A model generated the notes under the pieces. It was not told the origin of the DNA and did no database searches. It saw only the letters and a program-made list of their open reading frames with translations. The position numbers and the translations under genes were made by a program. A DNA stretch of 64,000 bases from Methanobacterium subterraneum (lineage in GTDB: Archaea; Methanobacteriota; Methanobacteria; Methanobacteriales; Methanobacteriaceae), in the NCBI RefSeq assembly GCF_002813695.1, contig NZ_CP017768.1, forward strand, positions 1,723,501-1,787,500. The letters run 5' to 3'. Positions 54,363-64,000 of this stretch are shown piece after piece. Each line of letters begins with the position of its first letter. Position 1 is the first letter of the stretch.

Positions 54363-55136
54363 ATGGCTATTAACAGCCCTGAAAAGTTAGAACTCAAATT
54401 GTTTGACTTTAAAAACCAAAAAAAATTGATGTTAATTTTTTGTACCACTATTTTATGGGTTGGTGCACTCATTGCCCATTTTACTCCTGGTTTTGACTAC
54501 TGGCTGGTGGGCAGTTTCAATTCCCTGCGGGCTAATTACATCTACGCAGATTTCTGGTATTATTACACCAAATATATGCTTTATGTAGTTGGATTTCCAC
54601 TCATAATCATTTATATAGCTTCATTTAAAATTCAAAAATTAAAGCCATATCGTTTGGTATTTATGTTGGCTATTATGACCTCTGCAATTGGAAATCCCAT
54701 TGTGGATCCTATGTTAAAGGATTTAATTGCTCTTCCACGACCCCAGGTAGCCCATCTGGATCTTAACAGTTTATACTATGTTAGTGGGTTTTCCTTCCCT
54801 TCGGGACATGCTTTCCAGTCATTTGCAATAACCTTACCCCTTATAATCTGTTTCTTGACCAATGATGCAACATTTAAAAGAAACTGGAAAAAGATAGTTT
54901 TAGCGTTGATTCTTCTGATTTATGCCCTAACACTGGCTTTCAGCAGAGTTATCGCTGGAGTGCATTACCTATCTGATATTTTATTCGGAATTGGATTTGC
55001 ATTAATTTTAATGGTAATTTTAGCCAGCTTACTGCAATGGTTACTGGATAAAAACTATTTGAACCTTGAAAATGAGAAATGGTATGCTACGATCGTCATA
55101 ACCATTACCCTCATCAATTATATTTTCATTCGTTAA
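54363..55136 (+). CDS. PAP2-family membrane phosphatase
   Basis: A 257-residue membrane protein with six helices and the three phosphatase signatures: KDLIALPRP (about residue 119), [10 protein letters not shown] (about 140) and [12 protein letters not shown] (about 196). Such enzymes remove phosphate from lipid or isoprenoid phosphates, such as undecaprenyl or dolichyl diphosphate or archaeal lipid precursors. The N-terminus is cytosolic, with a 20-residue hydrophilic start. Single gene. Confidence 0.92.
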   Translation: MAINSPEKLELKLFDFKNQKKLMLIFCTTILWVGALIAHFTPGFDYWLVGSFNSLRANYIYADFWYYYTKYMLYVVGFPLIIIYIASFKIQKLKPYRLVFMLAIMTSAIGNPIVDPMLKDLIALPRPQVAHLDLNSLYYVSGFSFPSGHAFQSFAITLPLIICFLTNDATFKRNWKKIVLALILLIYALTLAFSRVIAGVHYLSDILFGIGFALILMVILASLLQWLLDKNYLNLENEKWYATIVITITLINYIFIR

Positions 55137-55198
55137 TTATTTCAATAAGGGACCTAATTTTACACATCGATCAAACTAATATATCCATTAAAAAAAAT

Positions 55199-55963
55199 TT
55201 AATCATTTATTGTCTGTTTTACCACTGTAGCCGCGAATACTGCTGCTCCAAACCCATTGTCAATATTTACCACTGCTATTCCGGGGGCACATGATTGTAG
55301 CATGGAATTAAGTGCTGCGAAACCACCGGCCCCCACACCATACCCTACTGAAGTGGGTACTCCAATCACTGGAACATCCACCAATCCCGCCACCACTGAG
55401 GGTAGTGCTCCTTCCATACCCGCCACCACGATGATGGCCTTCACATCAGATTCTAACATTCGCCGTATCTGGGAGAACAACCTATGAATCCCAGCCACCC
55501 CCACATCGTAGGAGGTCAGTACTTCACATCCAGCCTCTTCAGCCACCATACGAGCTTCTTCGGCCACCGGAACATCAGATGTGCCGGCGGTGATTATTCC
55601 CATCTTGCCTTTTTTTTCTATTTCCCCATCTTTAATGAGCAAAATCCGGGCTTTAGGATTGTATTCCACCATCAAACTTTCATCATTAAGAAGGAGTTGG
55701 TCTTTAAGTTTTAGGTATCGTTTCTCTTCCAAACGAGTCACCATCACCCGTCCCCGTTTTGCACAGTTGTTGATTATCTTAAGAAGCTCAGGATCAGCCT
55801 TGCCTTCAGCATAGATAGCCTCTGGAAATCCAGTGCGAACATCACGTGCAGTATCTAACTTTGCAAAATCCTCCAATTCTACAATTTGCATGGTTTTAAG
55901 CATTTTTTCAGCTTCATCCACTGATAATTTACCATCTATTAATTCCTGGAGTACTTTCTTCAT
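55199..55963 (-). CDS. larB: Nickel pincer cofactor biosynthesis protein LarB
   Basis: A 254-residue protein of the LarB/PurE-like family: an N-terminal helical part ([18 protein letters not shown], then [23 protein letters not shown] in pieces), and a PurE-like fold with [50 protein letters not shown] and [11 protein letters not shown]. LarB carboxylates nicotinic acid adenine dinucleotide at the pyridine ring and releases AMP, the first step to the nickel-pincer cofactor. No larC or larE is adjacent. GAGGATAGT before the ATG marks the start. Confidence 0.93.
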   Translation of the reverse strand: MKKVLQELIDGKLSVDEAEKMLKTMQIVELEDFAKLDTARDVRTGFPEAIYAEGKADPELLKIINNCAKRGRVMVTRLEEKRYLKLKDQLLLNDESLMVEYNPKARILLIKDGEIEKKGKMGIITAGTSDVPVAEEARMVAEEAGCEVLTSYDVGVAGIHRLFSQIRRMLESDVKAIIVVAGMEGALPSVVAGLVDVPVIGVPTSVGYGVGAGGFAALNSMLQSCAPGIAVVNIDNGFGAAVFAATVVKQTIND

Positions 55964-56139
55964 ACTATCCTCTGCCTCATCAATTTATATATAAGTCGGA
56001 AGTATTAATAAGAATTCCATAAAGTGAAAGTTTTAAGATAGCATATGTTTAAATGTTTTAGATCAATCCGAATTCCTTTAAAATTAGTCATTCCTGCCAG
56101 ATTTATTGGATTAATTATTGAAAAAATGAGGCGTATTAA

Positions 56140-58449
56140 TTGAAAACAGCACGTATACTTGTTCAGGGAATTGTACAGGGAGTTGGATTTAGACCCAATG
56201 TTTACAGACTAGCGAAAAGCCTGGAAATCAATGGATACGTGCGAAATCTTGGTAATGTAGTTGAAATAATAGTTGAAGGTAAAGAAAGAGATATCAAAAT
56301 CTTCACCAATGATTTAAAGGTTAAAAAACCACCGATATCCAAAATTGACAGCTTGGAATTAGAGTGGTTGGAAGATGATAAAAATGAATTTACTGATTTC
56401 CAGATACTGGAAAGCTCCTCCCATTTCTCCGGATCATCGGTGATCCCTCCTGACGTGGCCACCTGTGACCGGTGCATGGATGAAGTTATTAAAACTGGTG
56501 ACCGGCGTTATCAGTACCCATTCACAGCTTGTACTGATTGCGGACCTCGATTCACAGTTATAAATTCCATCCCCTATGATCGACAGCGGACTTCCATGGA
56601 AGAATTCCCATTATGCCCGGATTGTTTAGAGGAATATCAGAACCCTGAAGATCGGCGCTACCATGCTGAGGCCACCTGTTGTCCGGTGTGTGGGCCGGAA
56701 GTTTTCCTTTACCGCGAAGGGCGGGTTGAATCTGATAATCCTATTAAAGAAGCAGCACAGCTTCTGGATGAGGGTAATGTGCTGGCAATGAAGGGTATTG
56801 GGGGCACTCATCTAGTGGCCAGTACCATTGATGATCTCCCGGTGATTAATCTGCGTGAGAGGCTGGGTAGGATGAACCAGCCATTTGCCTGCATGTCTCC
56901 TGATGTTCCCACCATACGTAGCTTTGCTGAAGTGGCCGATTACGAAGAAGAAACGTTAATATCACGAAACCGACCCATTGTTGTCCTTAAGAAGAACAGA
57001 GATTATTACTTATCCCCCCATGTTGCACCGTACTTGCATAATCTGGGGATTATGCTTCCCTACTCTGCCCTGCACCATCTGATTTTCTCCTACACTGATA
57101 CCCCTGCTTTTATCATGACCTCCGCTAACATGCCCGGGGAGCCAATGCTCACCCAGAACCCGGAGATAATAGGTAAACTGGAGGGTGTGGCTGATTATTA
57201 CCTCCTGCACAATCGGGAGATTGTTAACCGCTGCGATGATAGTGTGGTTCGTTTCCGGGGTGGTGATCTAGCATTTATCAGACGTTCCAGGGGTTATGTT
57301 CCGGAACCATACGATTTTTCAGATATAAGCAGGAATTTGAATGTCCTGGCCCTGGGCCCGGAGATTGATGTGACTTTTTCCTTACTTAAAGAGGGTAAAT
57401 GTTATGTATCCCAACATATTGGAGATACCACCAAGTACGAGACTTTCATCTATCTACAGGAAGCCGTTGACCATATGATGGGAATTACCCGGACTGCAGC
57501 TATTGATTTGGTGACCTGTGATCTTCATCCTCAGTTTTTCACCACTAAACTGGCCCATGAACTTGGTGAAAGATTCCAATGTCCAGTTTTGAAGGTGCAA
57601 CATCACCATGCCCATGCTGCTGCCCTGTTCATGGATTGGGGAGTGGATGAATATATCTGCATTGCCGCTGATGGTGTGGGTTACGGTGCGGATGGTGGTG
57701 CCTGGGGTGGGGAGATACTATTCTTTGCAGGGGAAGAATATGAGCGGATGGCCAGTTTAATGCCTCAAAAAATGCCTGGTGGAGATTTAACCACCCGCTA
57801 CCCGGCCCGGATGATGATGGCCATGCTTTATCCCTATTATGGTGAGGAAGAAGTTGTGGATCTCATAAAAACATACTACTCTGATTATTTCCCCCACGGA
57901 GAAAAAGAGGTAAACATAGTGGCCAGTCAGCTTGGGAAAAATTTCAACCTCACCGAAACCACTAGTACGGGAAGGTTACTGGATGCACTTTCTGTCTGCC
58001 TTCGTATCTGTGGAGAAAGGACTTACGAAGGAGAATGTGCTATGAAACTGGAGTCAGCTGCCCATGGTGGTGATGATGTCCTTAATATTCCCCTTAAAAT
58101 CTTTAAAAAAGATGGCCGGGATGTTCTAGATACCTCAAGTATACTTATATCGGTTCTGGAAAAACAACTGGAAGGAGTCCCACTTAGAGACCTGGCATAC
58201 TCTGCCCAGCATGCTGTTTCCCAGGGTTTGGCCAAGCTAGCAATAATCGCGGCTGAAAAAAAGGGAGTTAACGTTATTGGAGGGTCAGGGGGAGTTTTCT
58301 ATAATGAAGCTATTAGTATGGGCATTAAAAGATTTGTGGAGGATGCTGGTTACAGTTTCATCCAGCATAAGAACAGTTGTGCAGGGGATGGTTCTGTTTC
58401 ATTGGGGCAGGCTGCAGTGGCCGCTTTAAAATGTGAGAAAAAATCTTAA
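56140..58449 (+). CDS. hypF: Carbamoyltransferase HypF ([NiFe] hydrogenase maturation)
   Basis: A 769-residue protein with the full HypF architecture: acylphosphatase domain (1-90, [18 protein letters not shown]), two zinc fingers (CDRCMDE...CTDCGPR and CPDCLEEY...CCPVCGPE, 110-185), a YrdC-like ATP-binding domain (about 195-375) and a Kae1-like carbamoyltransferase domain (about 390-769) with [14 protein letters not shown] and GGSGGVF. It turns carbamoyl phosphate into the carbamoyl adenylate that becomes the CN ligands of the NiFe site. A TTG start with GAGG upstream is used. No other hyp gene is near. Confidence 0.96.
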   Translation: MKTARILVQGIVQGVGFRPNVYRLAKSLEINGYVRNLGNVVEIIVEGKERDIKIFTNDLKVKKPPISKIDSLELEWLEDDKNEFTDFQILESSSHFSGSSVIPPDVATCDRCMDEVIKTGDRRYQYPFTACTDCGPRFTVINSIPYDRQRTSMEEFPLCPDCLEEYQNPEDRRYHAEATCCPVCGPEVFLYREGRVESDNPIKEAAQLLDEGNVLAMKGIGGTHLVASTIDDLPVINLRERLGRMNQPFACMSPDVPTIRSFAEVADYEEETLISRNRPIVVLKKNRDYYLSPHVAPYLHNLGIMLPYSALHHLIFSYTDTPAFIMTSANMPGEPMLTQNPEIIGKLEGVADYYLLHNREIVNRCDDSVVRFRGGDLAFIRRSRGYVPEPYDFSDISRNLNVLALGPEIDVTFSLLKEGKCYVSQHIGDTTKYETFIYLQEAVDHMMGITRTAAIDLVTCDLHPQFFTTKLAHELGERFQCPVLKVQHHHAHAAALFMDWGVDEYICIAADGVGYGADGGAWGGEILFFAGEEYERMASLMPQKMPGGDLTTRYPARMMMAMLYPYYGEEEVVDLIKTYYSDYFPHGEKEVNIVASQLGKNFNLTETTSTGRLLDALSVCLRICGERTYEGECAMKLESAAHGGDDVLNIPLKIFKKDGRDVLDTSSILISVLEKQLEGVPLRDLAYSAQHAVSQGLAKLAIIAAEKKGVNVIGGSGGVFYNEAISMGIKRFVEDAGYSFIQHKNSCAGDGSVSLGQAAVAALKCEKKS

Positions 58450-58498
58450 TTTAAGTTTCATTTACACGAATCAAAGGTCTAAAACTAATTGATCTTAC

Positions 58499-59002
58499 CT
58501 ATGGTTCTTCATTGGAGGATTCTTCCCTCCCAAACATCACTGGGAGATTCAAGGAACGTATTTTTATGGCTCTTTTTCTTTCATCCACCTGACGTAAAAG
58601 GATTTTTGCGTGTTTTTTGGCCTCATCATAGTTTTGGATGAGGTTTTCCAGTTCTGATGAAACATCTTCCCCTAGTCGGGCTTTTTCCTCTAATATTTGC
58701 AGTTCCTGGAACTCATGACCAGGTGATTTAACACGGATGGTACCCTGGCTCATGAATATCTGGAATTCCACATCATTGGAAATGTCATAATATTTCCTGG
58801 GCCTTCCTCGTTCTATTTTCTGGAAATTAGAGCTTAAAAGGCCTGCTTCTTCCATGGCCCTCAGGTGTTCGATGATGGCCTTCTGACCTATCTCCAGTTC
58901 CCGAGATATCTGGCTGACAAAACGAGGCTCATCCCGTAATAAGTCAAGTATGTCCCTGCGGGTTTTGCAGCCCATTACATCCAGTAATAATTCTAAATCC
59001 AT
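58499..59002 (-). CDS. ArsR-like winged-helix regulator with C-terminal coiled coil
   Basis: A 167-residue regulator of the archaeal ArsR-like type: [20 protein letters not shown], the [23 protein letters not shown] (about residue 33) and the wing [14 protein letters not shown], then a C-terminal helical region rich in Glu/Lys (about 105-150), probably a coiled coil for dimerisation. It is divergent from grpE-dnaK, and the repeated sites upstream of grpE lie between them, so it is a candidate controller of the heat-shock genes. Confidence 0.85.
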   Translation of the reverse strand: MDLELLLDVMGCKTRRDILDLLRDEPRFVSQISRELEIGQKAIIEHLRAMEEAGLLSSNFQKIERGRPRKYYDISNDVEFQIFMSQGTIRVKSPGHEFQELQILEEKARLGEDVSSELENLIQNYDEAKKHAKILLRQVDERKRAIKIRSLNLPVMFGREESSNEEP

Positions 59003-59204
59003 TTTTCTTCCACTTTTTTTATTATAATTGTATGATTGTTGTTGATTTATGATTTATGTATCTATCTAAATCAATCTCAATTTTAAATTGGCTTAATTAA
59101 TTTTTTAGAGTTTCTTTTTTTAAATTCTCAGTTTACTTAATCAACATATGAATCTTCGATGAATGCGTTCCAGCCATTATCCACCGGTTCTGAAACTAAA
59201 AAAT

Positions 59205-59338
59205 TTTTATAACTATTGGTTATTATAATGCCTATTTTCAGAAAGGTTTATATAACCTTTGGTTACTATACTTTTATATAACTTTTGGTAAGTATAACCA
59301 TGATTTAGAGAAAGGTTTATATAACCATTAGTAACTAT
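59205..59338 (+). promoter_or_regulatory. Repeated TATA/operator units upstream of grpE-dnaK
   Basis: Four related units, each like TTTATATAAC..TTGGTTACTATA, start near 59206, 59245, 59272 and 59314. Units 2 and 4 begin GAAAGGTTTATATAACC, a BRE plus TATA box; unit 4 lies about 62-70 bases before the grpE ATG, the right distance for the main start. The ATAAC cores are 43, 26 and 43 bases apart. The arrangement suggests duplicated promoters or overlapping repressor sites controlling the chaperone genes. Confidence 0.65.
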
Positions 59339-59385
59339 AATGGTAAAGCTACTATATCTTCCCATCCCCGAGTAAAGGTGAATAA

Positions 59386-59925
59386 ATGACAGATAAAAAA
59401 GATGTTGGCAAGATGCAGGATGAACTGAATGAATTAAAGTCAGAGATCCAGAAAAAAGATGATGAAATCAAGGAGAAGGAAGAGGAAATCACCAGCAAAG
59501 ATGAAAAGATAGAACAATACCATGAACGGCTATTAAGACTTCAGGCTGATTTTGATAACTTTAAAAAACGAACCGAAAAGGAGTTAAGTGATCAAATTCA
59601 TTACGCCAATGAAAAACTCATACTTAAAATATTAGACTCCTATGAAGACCTGGAAAGAGCCCTCAAGTCCGGTGAATCCCATGACCTCCATGAAGGAGTG
59701 GAAATGATCTACCAGAACCTCAAAAACATCCTAGAAGGAGAAGGCCTGGAAATAATCCCTACTGAAGGGGAAAAATTCGACCCATTTGAGCATGAAGCAC
59801 TCATGGCCGAAGCCCATGAAGACTTTAAGAATGGAGAAGTTATTGAAGAACTCTGTAAAGGTTACAAATTAAATTCTAAGGTTATAAAGTATTCTAAAGT
59901 TAAAGTTTGTAAAAAAAATGATTGA
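59386..59925 (+). CDS. grpE: Nucleotide exchange factor GrpE
   Basis: A 179-residue GrpE: a long N-terminal coiled coil (about residues 5-60, rich in Glu/Lys), then the core with [20 protein letters not shown] (about 48), [14 protein letters not shown] and a C-terminal beta domain ending [11 protein letters not shown]. It exchanges ADP for ATP on DnaK. The ATG follows AAAGGTGA by five bases. dnaK starts 25 bases after its stop, forming a bacterial-type chaperone operon. Confidence 0.96.
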   Translation: MTDKKDVGKMQDELNELKSEIQKKDDEIKEKEEEITSKDEKIEQYHERLLRLQADFDNFKKRTEKELSDQIHYANEKLILKILDSYEDLERALKSGESHDLHEGVEMIYQNLKNILEGEGLEIIPTEGEKFDPFEHEALMAEAHEDFKNGEVIEELCKGYKLNSKVIKYSKVKVCKKND

Positions 59926-59950
59926 ATATTAGAATAAGAGGTGTATTTGC

Positions 59951-61819
<1,869 letters not shown>

Positions 61820-61839
61820 ATCAACAGGGAAGTATGAAT

Positions 61840-61873
61840 GGAGGGGGATGAGATTTTATTCTCACCTCCCCCC
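61840..61873 (+). terminator. G/C-rich hairpin after dnaK, candidate terminator
   Basis: About 21 bases after the dnaK stop, GGAGGGGGATGAGA can pair with TTCTCACCTCCCCCC across a five-base loop, giving a strong stem with one or two bulges, followed by ACTTTTATTATATTT. The rest of the gap to dnaJ (61874-62099) is AT-rich and holds a TATA-like ATAGATATATTATC at about 62050, so dnaJ probably has its own promoter. Confidence 0.45.
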
Positions 61874-62099
61874 TTACTACCCAACACTTTTATTATATTT
61901 ATTCCACTAAAATTGAAATACACTTAAAAATAATATCCTTGAAATTTCTTAAAAAATGTAGATTTGAATTAAGATTTAAACTTAGAAAAAATTTAGATTA
62001 AATTTAATTTGAATTGATTTTAATTTCACACTAATAAAATTCATCATAAATAGATATATTATCTAAAATATAGATTCAGAGGATTTAAGGAAGATTAGC

Positions 62100-63266
<1,167 letters not shown>

Positions 63267-63461
63267 CATCCTAATAACCATTCTAAACCTTTTTTAATAT
63301 ATTTTTATAAAAACTGAATCCCCCTAATCTCAGTACTAGCTACAAGTTCTACTGAACCCCTATCACCTTCCTCTGAAACCCCCATTATTTTTATAAATCC
63401 CCACCAGGAAATCAATAGAAAAGTGAAACTATTTATTTTACATCAGACTATTCTCATCTAA

Positions 63462-63890
63462 TTGAAGATAGCTTCTAAAAAGTATAAAAGATGTGATCCG
63501 GTGAACATTCAAAGAGTGCAAGATGAAAATCATGACATAAATGTGGAAGAAATAATAGGGAAAATAGATGGTTATTTTGGTTTCGTGCCTAAAATATTCC
63601 AGGTTTTATCAGAGAACCCACCTGCCCTAAAAACATTTTTCGACAAAGTTGAAGTTATGATGGTAGATGAAGCCCTTTCCCCCCTTACCAAGGAATTTGT
63701 GTCCATTGGAGCTGCCGCTGCTCTGGGATCAGCCCACTGCCTCCGCACCCACCTAGAGGTAGCCCGGGAATTCGGAGCCAGCCAGGAACAGCTGCTACTG
63801 GCCATCTTACTGGGCACCACCATCACTGAAACCACCGCACTTTCCAAATCATTACGAGTCTATGAAGACTTTTGCACAAGCAAAAAATGA
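63462..63890 (+). CDS. Carboxymuconolactone decarboxylase (AhpD)-like protein
   Basis: A 142-residue helical protein of the CMD/AhpD fold: FVPKIFQVLSENPPALKTFF, KEFVSIGAAAALGSAHCLRT, then HLEVAREFGASQEQLLLAIL. The AhpD CxxC is not present; a single Cys followed four residues later by His (CLRTH) occupies its place, so disulfide reductase activity is unlikely unless another Cys takes part. The start TTG at 63462 has no clear ribosome binding site; a GTG at codon 14 is possible. Single gene at the window end. Confidence 0.83.
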   Translation: MKIASKKYKRCDPVNIQRVQDENHDINVEEIIGKIDGYFGFVPKIFQVLSENPPALKTFFDKVEVMMVDEALSPLTKEFVSIGAAAALGSAHCLRTHLEVAREFGASQEQLLLAILLGTTITETTALSKSLRVYEDFCTSKK

Positions 63891-64000
63891 AAATAGAAAC
63901 CAGTTTTAATTCTTTTAGTCCTTAATTTTCAAAAACTATTCCTAAAATGATATTCCTAAAAATATTAATTTATCTTAAAAAGCAATATTAACATTATTTA

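Overview
The window is a chromosomal segment of a mesophilic methanogenic archaeon, most likely a Methanobacterium or close relative (Methanobacteriales). The reasons are: a formylmethanofuran:H4MPT formyltransferase (ftr) of the hydrogenotrophic methanogenesis pathway; a family-B DNA polymerase whose reading frame stops just after motif C, as expected for the split PolB of this order; an intron-containing tRNA-Trp; TATA/BRE-type promoters with GGTGAT-like ribosome binding sites; HypF and LarB for nickel enzymes; and a bacterial-type grpE-dnaK-dnaJ set, which mesophilic methanogens have and hyperthermophiles lack. The DNA is AT-rich, especially between genes.

Layout. 1-12 kb: a cut-off NAD(P)H-hydrate repair enzyme, a large K+ channel with an RCK domain and an unusual triplicated C-terminal module, ftr, a recently inserted IS1595-type element (terminal inverted repeats and target duplication visible, transposase frameshifted), a flippase-like membrane protein, a phosphodiesterase, a slipin, TrkH, a YdjM-like membrane protein and a metallo-beta-lactamase-fold hydrolase. 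12-13 kb: tRNA-Trp, whose intron carries a box C/D guide RNA aimed at its own wobble base, then tRNA-Cys. 13-21 kb: small enzymes, methyltransferases, a frameshifted acetyltransferase, a second IS element, and RibD-like, PEP-mutase-like and quinone-reductase-like enzymes.

21-31.5 kb: an accessory block of three MacB-type ABC ATPase/permease pairs arranged as two parallel modules, each associated with a paralogous winged-helix regulator and small multi-pass membrane proteins, fed from upstream by a PadR-HAAS operon. 31.7-45 kb: accessory genes, including a secreted protein, a squalene-cyclase-fold protein, two flavodoxins (one with no standard start codon, the other preceded by a 17-bp tandem repeat), a TetR-controlled ABC-2 exporter with a broken permease start, and a PadR-controlled ABC-2 exporter. 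GNAT, methyltransferase and QueG-like genes occur together at both 39-41 kb and 51.5-53.5 kb.

45-64 kb: more housekeeping in character. It contains the split PolB large subunit, an NAD-salvage-like pair, a second squalene-cyclase-fold paralogue, a 31-residue Cys-rich microprotein divergent from an HxlR regulator, a PAP2 phosphatase, larB, hypF, an ArsR-like regulator, and grpE-dnaK-dnaJ behind a promoter region with repeated TATA-like units. Several open reading frames differ from their families by a single base (IS1595 transposase, GNAT at 15.8 kb, permease at 38.4 kb). These could be real decay or sequence errors and should be checked against reads.
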